DNA of 64,000 nt from contig NZ_CP042331.1 in the NCBI RefSeq assembly GCF_008253865.1, positions 1,116,001 to 1,180,000 of the forward strand, given 5' to 3'. Positions 34,095 to 42,853 of the stretch are shown piece by piece; the first letter of the stretch is position 1; the number at the start of each line of letters is the position of its first letter. The translations under genes were made by a program, and so were the position numbers. A model generated the notes under the pieces. It had not been told where the DNA came from. It did no database searches and saw only the letters and a list, made by a program, of their open reading frames with translations. Source of the stretch: Bosea sp. F3-2 (lineage in GTDB: Bacteria > Pseudomonadota > Alphaproteobacteria > Rhizobiales > Beijerinckiaceae).

Positions 34095-35025
34095 GAAACC
34101 GATCAAGCGATGGGAGGATGCGGAGCAGTTCCTCCTGCCGGTCCTGTAGGCTGGGCGGAAAGATCAGACGCGCTCCCAGGTTCTCGCGCGTCTCGTCGAT
34201 CAAAAAGCCGGGACCATCCGTCGAGACCTCGATCAGCAGGCCGTCCGGGCCACGAAAATAGATCGAGCGAAAATAGTAGCGGTCCTTGATCGGGCTAGCG
34301 CTGATGTCGAAGCGCTCCTGCAAGCTTTCCGCTATGGCAGCCAGATCGGCGTCGTCTCTGGCGCGGAATGCGACATGATGAATCGCCCCTGCTCCGAGTC
34401 TGGGGCGCGGCCGGCCCTGACGTTGGTGCAAACAGAACCATCCGCCAGCATTGCCATGCGCGGAGAATTCGATCCGGTCAGCTTCACGCCCAATTTCCAC
34501 AAACCCAAGAACATCCGTGAGAAGCCGGGTCATCAGCTCCGTCCCGCGTATACTCAACGTCACTCCTCGGAGCGCGCGAACGGCGAAGGCCAACGGAATA
34601 TCCGGACATGCCCATGGTGCTCCGGAGGCAAACTCGGAGGCCACGAATGTCAGCACCGTCCGATCGGGATCCTCAAAACTGAGCTGAGGGCTTCCGTCCG
34701 GCGCAAGCCCTCGCAGAAATGGCACTTCCGAGGCGGCGAACCGCCTTTCCCACCAGTCGACGGCATCTGGAGCGATGGCGAAAGAGATCGATTCATCGCT
34801 GCGCGCCCACTGGCGCGCGTCGACCGCGCTCGACCAGGAAAAAAACGAGAAGCGGCTGCCTGGGCCTCCTTCGGCGTCGCCATAGGTCAGGTGATAAGCC
34901 CCGGGATCCTCATGGGTCACGGTCCTCTTCACCAAACGTAGCCCGAGCACCCGCGTATAGAAGTCGAGGTTGCGCGAAGCATTCGTCGCAATGGCCGTGA
35001 CATGATGCAGTCCGCGCACCGTCAT
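34090..35025 (-). CDS. Ring-cleaving dioxygenase, VOC (glyoxalase) superfamily, MhqO-like
   Basis: A 311-residue protein with two VOC modules. MTVRGLHHVTAIATNASRNL and YTRVLGLRLVKRTVTHEDPG lead the first; GAIHHVAFRARDDADLAAI and GPDGLLIEVSTDGPGFLID form the second with the metal His and Glu. It matches the MhqO/LinE-like ring-cleaving group acting on hydroquinones or quinone conjugates, Fe(II)-dependent. It is paralogous to the gene at 39071. ATG 35025; poor ribosome-site context. Its stop lies within a repeat element. Confidence 0.88.
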   Translation of the reverse strand: MTVRGLHHVTAIATNASRNLDFYTRVLGLRLVKRTVTHEDPGAYHLTYGDAEGGPGSRFSFFSWSSAVDARQWARSDESISFAIAPDAVDWWERRFAASEVPFLRGLAPDGSPQLSFEDPDRTVLTFVASEFASGAPWACPDIPLAFAVRALRGVTLSIRGTELMTRLLTDVLGFVEIGREADRIEFSAHGNAGGWFCLHQRQGRPRPRLGAGAIHHVAFRARDDADLAAIAESLQERFDISASPIKDRYYFRSIYFRGPDGLLIEVSTDGPGFLIDETRENLGARLIFPPSLQDRQEELLRILPSLDRFR

Positions 35026-35310
35026 CCTTGCAATCCTCCGCCGTCACGGCGTGGCTGCTCAAACGCCCGGGCTTGGCTGCAATGTGCCAGATTGATCCGC
35101 GCCCGCACCGCGATCTCAGAACAGATTTTGACGGGCGTCTTGGATAATGGCGCGGTCATTTGGACGAGAGCGTCGGGCCTCCCTCTTGCTTCGGTAATAC
35201 TGCGAAATCAATCGGACCAGGTTCCGCAGTAGCAGCTCTGCCGCCCCCGCGCGGCGCAGAAAAATGGCAAATCATGCGGCAGACCGACAAGCCGCCTCGC
35301 GGTCCTTGAT

Positions 35311-36148
35311 CTAGGCTCAGGACTCGTTGATCAGAGCCAGAAGATGACGGTAGCGGCGATACAGATTGCCGAGAAGAAGGTGTGGGCGCATCGGTCGTAG
35401 CGTGTGGCGATGCGCCGCCAGTCTTTGAGCTTGGCGAAGAGGTTCTCGACCTTGTGGCGCTGGCGATAGAGCGTCTTGTCGTAGGGATAAGGGGTTTTCC
35501 GGCTTCTGCTCGATGGAATGCAGGGTTCGATGCCTTTGGCGACCAGCGCCTGGCGGAACGCGGCGCTGTCGTAGCCGCGATCGGCGATGAGGGTTTTGGC
35601 TGGCGGCAGGGCCACGAGCACGAGGCTTGCGCCCTTGTGGTCGCTCATCTGGCCTTCCGAGAGCAGCATGATGATCGGGCGGCCGGTATCGTCGCAGACG
35701 GTGTGGAGCTTGGAGTTCAGCCCGCCCTTGGTGCGCCCGATACGACGGGGAAGAGCCCCTTTTTGAGCAGGCTCGCCGCCGTGCGGTGCGCCTTCAGATG
35801 CGTCGCGTCGATCATGATCCGCTCCGGCTTCGGCCCTTCGCCGGCAAGACCGGCGAAGATGCGGTCGAAGACGCCGAGCCGGCTCCAGCGGATGAAGCGG
35901 TTATAGAGCGTCTTGTGCGGGCCATAGTCCTTGGGCGCGTCCTTCCACTGCAGGCCGTTGCGGATGACGTAGACGATGCCGCTCACCACGCGACGATCGT
36001 CGACCCGCGGCACGCCATGCGAGAGCGGAAAATGCGGCGATATCCTCGCCATCTGGCGCTCGCTCAGCAAAAACAAATCACCCATCACGGCATCCTCCCA
36101 GACACCGTGAATCACAGATCAAACCAATTTAATAGGTCCTGAGCCTAG
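35311..36148 (-). mobile_element. IS5-family element, IS427-like group
   Basis: GCTCAGGAC at the left (35315-35323) is matched by inverted GTCCTGAGC at the right (36136-36144). Both ends abut CTAG (35311-35314 and 36145-36148), a 4-bp target duplication expected for this group. The element itself is about 830 bp and encodes one frameshifted transposase on the minus strand. It sits between the dioxygenase and an alpha/beta hydrolase gene and appears intact. Confidence 0.9.
35331..36085 (-). CDS. IS427-like transposase made by -1 frameshifting (orfA-orfB)
   Basis: orfA (36085 to 35717) encodes the N-terminal part (LSERQMARISPHFPLSHGVP, RRVVSGIVYVIRNGLQWKDAP) with the first DDE residue in ERIMIDATHLKAHRTAAS. 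orfB in the -1 frame continues with QKGALPRRIGRTKGGLNSK, TLIADRGYDSAAFRQAL and the final RQRHKVENLFAKLKDWRRIATRYD. The join is at the slippery run C-AAA-AAG on the minus strand (35759-35765). The two parts together give about 250 residues, normal for the group. Not a broken gene. Confidence 0.88.
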
Positions 36149-36205
36149 CTTCTCGAACGAAACCAAAGCGGCAGGTGCCGCACCGCGCGAGAGGCCCGAT
36201 CCGAC

Positions 36206-37021
36206 ATGGCGACAGTAAAGACGAAGGATGGCACGGACATCTACTTCAAGGACTGGGGTACGGGCAGGCCTGTCCTCTTCAGCCATGGCTGGCCGCTGAG
36301 CGCTGACATGTGGGACGAGCAAATGCTCGCCGTCGCCTCGGCCGGCTATCGCGGCATCGCCTTCGACCGGCGCGGCTTCGGACGCTCGGGCCAGCCCTGG
36401 TCGGGCTACGATTACGACACCATGGCCGACGACATCGCCGTACTCATGGATTCACTCGACCTCAAGGACGCGGTGCTCGTCGGCTTCTCGATGGGCGGCG
36501 GCGACATCGTGCGCTATGTCGCGCGGCACGGAGCCGGCCGGGTCTCCAAGCTCGTGCTGATCAGTGCCGTGACGCCGCTGTTCATGAAGACCGCCGACCA
36601 TGACGGCCCCGACAAGTCGCTGTTCGACGGCATCCGGGCCGGGCTCCTCAGGGATCGCCCGCAGTTCCTCGAGGACTTCAATCCGCTCTTCTACGGAACC
36701 GACCGCGGCCAGACGGTCTCGCCCGGCATCTTCAGGCAGACGGTCCAGATCGGGCTGCAGGCCTCGCTCAAGGCCACGATCGACTGCGTCACGGCCTTCT
36801 CGGAAACCGACTTCCGGCCCGACATGGCCAAGATCGACGTGCCCACCCTCGTCATTCACGGCGGCGACGACGTCGTCGTGCCGCTGCAGGCGACCGGCGC
36901 GCTAGCGGCCAAGATGATCAAGGGCGCGCGGCTCGATGTCTATGAAGGCGCGCCGCACGCGACGACCGTGACGCACAAGGACTGCCTCAACCGTGACCTC
37001 CTCGACTTCATAGCAGAGTGA
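36206..37021 (+). CDS. Alpha/beta hydrolase, non-heme chloroperoxidase/esterase-like
   Basis: A 271-residue alpha/beta hydrolase with MATVKTKDGTDIYFKDWGTG start, HGWPLSADMW oxyanion region, nucleophile GFSMGGGD (Ser near 96), acid in IHGGDDVVVP near 223 and His in APHATTVTH near 253. This matches the bacterial cofactor-free haloperoxidase/esterase group. Specific substrate unknown. It directly follows the IS element; its ATG has no strong ribosome site, so its promoter may come from the insertion. Confidence 0.88.
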   Translation: MATVKTKDGTDIYFKDWGTGRPVLFSHGWPLSADMWDEQMLAVASAGYRGIAFDRRGFGRSGQPWSGYDYDTMADDIAVLMDSLDLKDAVLVGFSMGGGDIVRYVARHGAGRVSKLVLISAVTPLFMKTADHDGPDKSLFDGIRAGLLRDRPQFLEDFNPLFYGTDRGQTVSPGIFRQTVQIGLQASLKATIDCVTAFSETDFRPDMAKIDVPTLVIHGGDDVVVPLQATGALAAKMIKGARLDVYEGAPHATTVTHKDCLNRDLLDFIAE

Positions 37022-37088
37022 AATCCCGCTGGCCGGAGCGCGGCCTGCGCCTTCGGCTAGTTCCCGGACATTCGGTCGGAGGCGAGCG

Positions 37089-37949
37089 ATGGACCAGAAG
37101 CGCTATACCATCCAGGCAAACGGCATCCGCCAGTTCGTCGTCGAGGCCGGCGAAGGTGCGCCGGTCGTCCTTCTTCACGGCTTCCCCGAGACCAACTACG
37201 CCTGGCGGTATCAGATCCCGGTCCTGGCGGAGCGCTACAGGGTGATCGCGCCGGACCTGCGCGGCTACGGCGAAACCGACAAGCCAACGAGCGGCTACGA
37301 CAAGCGCAACATGGCGAAGGACATCCGCGAGCTGATGGCTGCGCTGAACCTGCCGAAGATCGCGCTCGTCGGGCATGATCGCGGCGCGCGCGTCGCCACC
37401 CGCTTCGCGAAGGACTATCCGGACCTCGTTAACCGGCTCGTGGTCATGGATAACGTCCCGACCCGGATCGTCGCGCGCGACCTGAATGCGGCCATCGCGA
37501 AATCGTACTGGTTCTTCCTGTTCCACCTTGTCCCGGATCTTCCAGAGGCCTTGATCGCTGGCCGGGAGCACATCTGGCTGCGCCACTTCTTCTCCGACTG
37601 GACCTATGATCCGTCCACGATTTCCGGCGAGGCCTTCGACACCTATGTGCGGGCTTATCAGGCGCCGGGCGCGGTGCGCGGCGCCATGTCTGACTACCGC
37701 GCCAATGCCGAGGATATCGCGCAGGACCTCGCGGACGCCGACGTGAAGATCCAGTGCCCGGTCATGTCACTCTGGGGCAACGATTTCCACGCCGTCGGCC
37801 GGCTGTTCGACATGGCCAAGGTGTGGGCGGAGTTCGCCGACGATCTGGTGGCCTACCCCATCGAGAAATGCGGCCATCTCCCCCAGGAGGAGCAGCCTGC
37901 GATCGTCAATCAACTCCTGCTCAATTTCCTTGAGGGTTGGGTTGGCTGA
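37089..37949 (+). CDS. Alpha/beta hydrolase, haloacetate dehalogenase / epoxide hydrolase-like
   Basis: A 286-residue protein with HGFPETNYAWRYQIP, LRGYGETDKP and the nucleophile elbow VGHDRGARV (Asp near 99) instead of serine. The acidic nucleophile with CGHLPQEEQP (His near 272) and a fluoroacetate dehalogenase-like segment FFLFHLVPDLPEALI matches haloacetate dehalogenase or epoxide hydrolase. Lies 67 bp after the chloroperoxidase-like gene. Which reaction is catalysed is not determined by sequence alone. Confidence 0.85.
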   Translation: MDQKRYTIQANGIRQFVVEAGEGAPVVLLHGFPETNYAWRYQIPVLAERYRVIAPDLRGYGETDKPTSGYDKRNMAKDIRELMAALNLPKIALVGHDRGARVATRFAKDYPDLVNRLVVMDNVPTRIVARDLNAAIAKSYWFFLFHLVPDLPEALIAGREHIWLRHFFSDWTYDPSTISGEAFDTYVRAYQAPGAVRGAMSDYRANAEDIAQDLADADVKIQCPVMSLWGNDFHAVGRLFDMAKVWAEFADDLVAYPIEKCGHLPQEEQPAIVNQLLLNFLEGWVG

Positions 37950-38035
37950 CACGACGGCCGGCACCGCGCACGTTATCGGCATCAAATTTGGCGAAGGAGC
38001 TCGAACCGCAGCTCCTTTGGCTCAAACGCATTCGG

Positions 38036-38938
38036 TCAGAGGGGGCGCGTCTGCGTCACGTAGATCTCGAAGAAATCGGAAAAGGTCGCAACCCGCAGCG
38101 GCAGGCGTTCGTAGGGCGGGTAGTATAGCGTCAGCCACAGATCACCCGGCCGCCACGGCTCCAGAACCGGCACGAGGCGCCCCGCAGCGAGAGCGTCGGC
38201 GACGATGAAGCGCGGCAGCAGCGCGATGCCGTCGCCGTTGACGGCCAATTCGGCCAACAGATCGCCGCTATCGGCGCGGACGCGGCCGGCCGCGCGCTGC
38301 GTGCTGCCCGCCCCCTCGTGCCGAAGCTCCCAGCTTTCGCCCGCGGGATCGGCGCCATAGGCGAGCAATTCGTGCTCCGCAAGCTCTTCAGGGCTTCCGG
38401 GCGTGCCACGCGCCGAAAGATAGGAGGGAGCGGCGACCAGGAGTCGTGGCACGGGGCATAGTTTGCGCCAGATCGTCGATTTGTCCGTCGGCACTCCCGA
38501 GATGCGGATGGCGAGGTCAACGCTCCCATCGAGGATATCGACGAAGGCATCGGTCAGGCTCAGCGCCACCCGGACGGAGGGGTGGGCCAACCCGAACTGC
38601 GTCAGCATCGACGGCAGCACCTTGAGCCCCAGCGACAGCGGTGCAGCGATGCGCAGAGTGCCCGCGACCAATCCTTGCGTTTCACGCGTCTCCTGCGCTG
38701 CCCGCTCCAGCCCTTCGGTGAGCGGGCGCACGCGCTCGGCATAGAGAGCCCCGGCGGCGGTCAGCGCCACCGTCCGCGTCGTGCGGATGAACAGCTGCAC
38801 ACCGAGCCGCGCCTCCAGTGCCGCGACGGCCCGGGTGGCTGCGCTCGGTGTCATGCCCAGAGCGGTTGCGGCGGCGGCGAAGCCGCGCTTTTCGGCCACC
38901 GCCAGGAAGACGCGGACCGCTTCCAGTTCGCCGATCAC
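38036..38938 (-). CDS. LysR family transcriptional regulator
   Basis: A 300-residue LysR protein: HTH residues about 3-60 (LEAVRVFLAVAEKRGFAAAA, LGMTPSAATRAVAALEARLG) and a sensor domain beyond 90. It is divergent from the MhqO-like dioxygenase gene. Close to regulators of quinone and aldehyde stress, but the effector is not identifiable. Confidence 0.92.
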   Translation of the reverse strand: MIGELEAVRVFLAVAEKRGFAAAATALGMTPSAATRAVAALEARLGVQLFIRTTRTVALTAAGALYAERVRPLTEGLERAAQETRETQGLVAGTLRIAAPLSLGLKVLPSMLTQFGLAHPSVRVALSLTDAFVDILDGSVDLAIRISGVPTDKSTIWRKLCPVPRLLVAAPSYLSARGTPGSPEELAEHELLAYGADPAGESWELRHEGAGSTQRAAGRVRADSGDLLAELAVNGDGIALLPRFIVADALAAGRLVPVLEPWRPGDLWLTLYYPPYERLPLRVATFSDFFEIYVTQTRPL

Positions 38939-38949
38939 CAGGCACCTCC

Positions 38950-38972
38950 ATTATCGCGATTCTTGCAATAAT
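38950..38972. promoter_or_regulatory. Probable LysR-type operator
   Basis: ATTATCGC (38950-38957) and GCAATAAT (38965-38972) are inverted repeats matching at 7 of 8 positions around 7 bp, immediately upstream of the LysR start. The T-N11-A layout fits LysR sites; an AT-rich stretch ending about 38990 follows before the dioxygenase gene. Confidence 0.6.
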
Positions 38973-39070
38973 AAGGTGAGAAATTCATCTATTCAAGCAA
39001 CGGAAGGATTGGCCCATCTTTCGGAGGAAGCCGGGGCGACGCCCTGGCCCAGGAATTCGGAGGCAAAGCC

Positions 39071-40003
39071 ATGCTCAAGCAGATCAAGGGTCTTCATCAC
39101 GTCACCTCGATGGCGGCAGATGCCCAGACCAACAATAGCTTCTTCACCCACACGCTCGGCCTGCGCCGCGTCAAGAAGACCGTCAATTTCGACGCTCCGG
39201 ACGTCTACCACCTCTATTATGGCGACGAGATCGGAACGCCTGGAACGGTGATGACCTACTTTCCTTTCCCGCATATCGCCAAGGGGCGGCGCGGGACGGG
39301 CGAGGTCGGCGAGACGCAGTTCGCAGTACCGCCGGAAGCCCTGCCCTATTGGAAGGAGCGGCTCGAGAAGGCCGGCGTCGGCGGGCTCGGCGAGGCGACC
39401 CTGTTCGGCGAGAAGCATCTGCGCTTCCAGGGGCCGGACGGCGACAATTTCTCCCTGGTCGGCATCCAAGACGACAAGCGCCTCCCCTTTGCAGACGGGC
39501 CGGTTCCGTCCTCCGAGGGCGTTCACGGCTTCCGCGGTGTCACCCTGCGCCTGCGCGACGAGGGGGCAACGGGCGAGTTGCTGAAGTTCATGAACTACGA
39601 GGTGGTCGACAAGCAGGATGCGGTCACGCGCTATGCGGTGCCGGGCGGCAATGGAGCCGACATCGTCGATATCGAGACGCTGCCGGGCGCCGACGGCGCC
39701 AGGCAGGGTGCAGGCTCCGTGCACCATGTTGCCTTCGCCGTCGATAACAAGGCCGCCCAGGCGGAGGTACGCAAGGCCCTGATGGATACCGGCTATCAGG
39801 TCACCCCGCAGATCGACCGCGACTACTTCTGGGCAATCTATTTCCGGTCGCCCGGCGGCGTACTCTTCGAGGTGGCGACCAACGAACCCGGCTTCGCACG
39901 GGATGAGGACACCGCCCATCTCGGCGAGGCGCTGAAGCTGCCGCACCAGCACGCTCATCTGCGCGAGCAGATCGAGCGCGTCCTCCCCCCGATCAAGGAC
40001 TGA
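39071..40003 (+). CDS. Ring-cleaving dioxygenase, VOC superfamily, MhqO-like
   Basis: A 310-residue two-module VOC protein: IKGLHHVTSMAADAQTNNSF, FTHTLGLRRVKKTVNFDAPD, HLYYGDEIGTPGTVMTYFPFP, and in the second half GSVHHVAFAVDNKAAQAEVR with VLFEVATNEPGFARDEDTAH. It is close to MhqO, an extradiol dioxygenase of substituted hydroquinones. ATG 39071 is preceded by GGAGGCAAAGCC. The next gene encodes an MhqD-like hydrolase; the two enzymes are usually encoded together. Confidence 0.92.
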   Translation: MLKQIKGLHHVTSMAADAQTNNSFFTHTLGLRRVKKTVNFDAPDVYHLYYGDEIGTPGTVMTYFPFPHIAKGRRGTGEVGETQFAVPPEALPYWKERLEKAGVGGLGEATLFGEKHLRFQGPDGDNFSLVGIQDDKRLPFADGPVPSSEGVHGFRGVTLRLRDEGATGELLKFMNYEVVDKQDAVTRYAVPGGNGADIVDIETLPGADGARQGAGSVHHVAFAVDNKAAQAEVRKALMDTGYQVTPQIDRDYFWAIYFRSPGGVLFEVATNEPGFARDEDTAHLGEALKLPHQHAHLREQIERVLPPIKD

Positions 40004-40013
40004 GCCGAACCAA

Positions 40014-40036
40014 CGACCCGCCCCCGCGGCGGGTCG
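40014..40036 (+). terminator. GC-rich hairpin between dioxygenase and esterase
   Basis: CGACCCGCC and GGCGGGTCG (40014-40036) form a 9-bp stem 11 bp after the dioxygenase stop. No T-run; it may partly attenuate transcription into the esterase gene. Confidence 0.4.
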
Positions 40037-40067
40037 CCATACACGCCCAACAAGGAGCTGCCCCCCG

Positions 40068-40697
40068 ATGAACGCCCAGGTGGACATGACGTCCGATGCG
40101 AACGCCTACCACCACTACGCCAAGCCGGCGGAGCCCGGCGCGCCGCTGGTCTTCGCCTTCCACGGCACGGGCGGAGACGAGAGGCAGCTCTCTGGCCTCG
40201 TATCGCAGATCTTGCCCCGCGCCGGGATCGTCGCCCCCCGCGGTGACGTGTCCGAACATGGCGCGGCCCGCTTCTTCCGCCGCAACGGGGAAGGTGTGTA
40301 CGACATGCCGGATCTCGCCGCACGCACGCAGAAGATGATCGGCTTCGTCCGTGCACATCGCGCGGCGAATCCCGGGGCCAAGGTCTATGGAATCGGCTAT
40401 TCGAACGGTGCGAACATCCTCGCCTCCACCATCTTCGCCGCTCCCGGGCTGTTCGACCGCGCTGTGCTGATGCATCCGCTGATCCCCTTCGAGCCGGCAC
40501 CGCAGCCGGAATTGTCGAAGGTCGACGTGCTGATCACCGCGGGCCGCCGCGATCCGATCTGCCCGGCGCCACTCACGGAGCGGCTGGAAAGATGGCTCCT
40601 CGGTCAAGGCGCCAAGGTCGAGATGCTGTGGCATGAGGGGGGCCACGAGATGCGCGAGGCCGAAATCGTCGCCACCGCGCACTTCCTATCCGTGTAA
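40068..40697 (+). CDS. Alpha/beta hydrolase, phospholipase/carboxylesterase family, MhqD-like
   Basis: A 209-residue compact esterase. FAFHGTGGDERQLSGLVSQI, nucleophile GYSNGANIL (Ser near 124), acid TAGRRDPICP near 167 and His in HEGGHEM near 191 are present. These match the carboxylesterase group that includes MhqD in the quinone-resistance operon. ATG 40068 follows CAAGGAGCTGCC. Likely co-transcribed with the dioxygenase under LysR control. Confidence 0.88.
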   Translation: MNAQVDMTSDANAYHHYAKPAEPGAPLVFAFHGTGGDERQLSGLVSQILPRAGIVAPRGDVSEHGAARFFRRNGEGVYDMPDLAARTQKMIGFVRAHRAANPGAKVYGIGYSNGANILASTIFAAPGLFDRAVLMHPLIPFEPAPQPELSKVDVLITAGRRDPICPAPLTERLERWLLGQGAKVEMLWHEGGHEMREAEIVATAHFLSV

Positions 40698-40841
40698 AGG
40701 CGCCGGCCCCGTCGTCGCTCGTCAGCAATGGGCGGCCTGCATCGCTGCGGCCGCCTGTCGATTGCACGCGTTCGAACGCGGCAACGATCAACTTGGCCGC
40801 AGGCGCGCGGGATCCCCGGCCCAGCGGTGCCGGGATTCCGG

Positions 40842-42074
40842 TTAGTCGGTGCTTCCAGCCTGTATCGGCGTGAGCGGAGGTTTGGTTCGCCAGCTTCCAC
40901 GGCGCCCTTCCTCCTGCCCCACGGCAAAGAGCTGCTGCATGTAATCGCGATCGAACTCGGATTTGGCGCTCAAGGTGAACCGATCCGGGATCGCCGCATA
41001 GAACAGCCTGGCGCGCGCGGCCGTCGTTTGCAGCTGCAGCCTGACCAAGTCGGAAACCGTCTGGTATTTGACGAGTGTCTCGATGGCGCGCCGGGCGATC
41101 CCGATCACCGTTTCCTCGGTCGTCGCATATTGCGGAAGCAGTCGCCCGTTGCGGATCAGATAGAGCGTCCGCGAGCGGGTGCCGCCGAAGCGCCGGCGCT
41201 CGAAACGGCTGAGCCCGATGTCAGGCGGGGCAAAGAAAATCTGCGCCACCGTCCCGCCATCGACATGCAATTCCTCCCGACGCGCACCGTCCACCTGCAC
41301 ATCGATCCGTACAGGCGGAAACACGGCCGGAATCGCGGCCGAAGCAAGCAGGATGTCGATCATGCGCTCGCGGCGTTCGGGCCACTGGCTTGCGGCGACC
41401 GCCGAAAGATCCCAGACCACGGGGCGCTGAGCGTCGATATTGGTGGTCTGGATCAGGAGGCGCCGACCGCGTTGGTATTCCGTCGCGATCGCCTCGATCA
41501 TTTCGTCGATGAGATAGCGGCTGATCAGCCTGCGCAACGGCGCGCTGTCGTAAAGGCCGCGGCCAATCACGCCCGCCAGGCCGAGGCTGTTGTAGATATC
41601 GCTGTCGCCGTAGAGGGTGAAGACCTCCTGCAGCTGCCCGTCATAACGGGGGCCGAGGAAAGCGAAGGGAGCCGCCAGCGCGCCCGTGCTGACGCCGGTC
41701 ACGACCTCGAACTGCGGGCGGTCGCCCCGCTCGGTCCATCCCGTCAGATATCCGGCAGCAAATGCCCCATCCGCGCCACCTCCGGAAATCGCCAGAAAAT
41801 CGGCATGCCGCAAGGCGCTGGCCGGCCGCCGCCCCGACAGAACCGCCTGGTATGCCTGCTCGTATTGCCGCTCGATGACGGAGCGGATTTCCGGGGTGAC
41901 CAAATCACCCCAGAAGCGAGCGAGGTCGACATGTTCGACACGTGCAGCAGAGGCAAGGGAGGCAGGGACAGAAGCCCGGTCCGAACCGCCGACGCAACCG
42001 GATGCGAGCGCAACCGATAGGAGCACCGCGCATAAGCGGCGCTTGCGGATTTTTTTCGTTGGCGGCGACGGCAT
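40842..42074 (-). CDS. Patatin-like phospholipase, predicted lipoprotein
   Basis: A 410-residue paralogue of the 11285-12472 patatin. Signal peptide ends SVALASGC (lipobox, Cys near 27). FLAISGGGADGAFAAGYLTG, nucleophile GVSTG (Ser near 126), catalytic Asp in HVDGG near 276. Both proteins share VVWDLSAVAAS and LLASAAIPAVFPPV blocks. ATG 42074 without a strong ribosome site. Expected role: acyl hydrolysis in the envelope. Flanked by unrelated genes on both sides. Confidence 0.9.
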   Translation of the reverse strand: MPSPPTKKIRKRRLCAVLLSVALASGCVGGSDRASVPASLASAARVEHVDLARFWGDLVTPEIRSVIERQYEQAYQAVLSGRRPASALRHADFLAISGGGADGAFAAGYLTGWTERGDRPQFEVVTGVSTGALAAPFAFLGPRYDGQLQEVFTLYGDSDIYNSLGLAGVIGRGLYDSAPLRRLISRYLIDEMIEAIATEYQRGRRLLIQTTNIDAQRPVVWDLSAVAASQWPERRERMIDILLASAAIPAVFPPVRIDVQVDGARREELHVDGGTVAQIFFAPPDIGLSRFERRRFGGTRSRTLYLIRNGRLLPQYATTEETVIGIARRAIETLVKYQTVSDLVRLQLQTTAARARLFYAAIPDRFTLSAKSEFDRDYMQQLFAVGQEEGRRGSWRTKPPLTPIQAGSTD

Positions 42075-42112
42075 GGCCTTCCCCCCGGGGCTCGTGCCAA
42101 AGGCTTCGGCGT

Positions 42113-42736
42113 CTAGCTCGGCTTGATCATGTCGCGGGCATAGGCCAGGCCAATGCCGTAGCCGCCGGCGTGATCCTCGACGATGGCGCGGGCGCCGTCG
42201 TAAGTGTCGTGGCGAGTCCAGTCCCGCTGCAGTTCCAGCAACACCTGGATCCAGCTCGTCATCAGGATTCCGGCAGATTCCATGCGCCGCAGCGCGAGTT
42301 CGTGGCTCTGCGGCGTCAGGCCGCCACAGGCATCCCCGACGACGAAGACCTCATAGCCTTCCTCAGCAGCGGAAAGCGCAAGCATCGTGACGCAGGCTTC
42401 TGTCAGCAGGCCGGAGACCAGAAGTCGCCTGCGGCCTGTCGCGATGATGGCGTTGCGCGCGGCGTCGTCCTCCCAGGCGTTCATGCTGCGCCGGTCGATT
42501 GGCACGACCTCCGGGATGTAACGGTGCACGGCCGGCATCATCGGGCCGCTATAGACCTTGGTCGCGGAAATCGATGCGACGATCGGCAGCCCGAACACCT
42601 TGCCCGTCCGCGCCAGTCCCGACGCGTTGTTGAGCAGCGTCTGGCGATCCTCCGAGCCGACGCCGAAGGCGAGCCCGGCCTGCTGGTCCACGAAGACGAG
42701 CGCGCAGTTGTCCTTGTCGAGAAGCGACTTCACCAT
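42113..42736 (-). CDS. Isochorismatase-like cysteine hydrolase (YcaC type)
   Basis: A 207-residue cysteine hydrolase. VFVDQQAGLAFG (catalytic Asp), the NAWEDDAARNAI block and the nucleophile Cys in GLLTEACVTMLAL near residue 118 match the YcaC-like isochorismatase family; members hydrolyse small amides or nicotinamide-like compounds. It has a tandem homologue upstream. Start ATG 42736 (rather weak ribosome site GGAGGATCGG). Substrate unknown. Confidence 0.88.
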   Translation of the reverse strand: MVKSLLDKDNCALVFVDQQAGLAFGVGSEDRQTLLNNASGLARTGKVFGLPIVASISATKVYSGPMMPAVHRYIPEVVPIDRRSMNAWEDDAARNAIIATGRRRLLVSGLLTEACVTMLALSAAEEGYEVFVVGDACGGLTPQSHELALRRMESAGILMTSWIQVLLELQRDWTRHDTYDGARAIVEDHAGGYGIGLAYARDMIKPS

Positions 42737-42809
42737 GATCCGATCCTCCCCGGCGGCCGGCTCCTATGGGGTCTCGGAGCAGGCGCGCGCTTGGCATATT
42801 GGGGGCCAT

Positions 42810-42841
42810 GCCGCTGCGGGCGCCGGTGCGCCCGCAGCGGC
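42810..42841 (-). terminator. Long perfect hairpin between the two hydrolase genes
   Basis: GCCGCTGCGGGCGC (42810-42823), loop CGGT, GCGCCCGCAGCGGC (42828-42841): a 14-bp perfect stem 12 bp after the 42854 gene. It lacks a T-run, so it may stabilise the message end or terminate with Rho. Confidence 0.55.
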
Positions 42842-42853
42842 ATCATCGCTCGC

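Noticed and set aside
40728..42020. 430-codon plus-strand frame opposite the second patatin
   Set aside because: Composition is that of a shadow frame; the minus-strand patatin explains the region.
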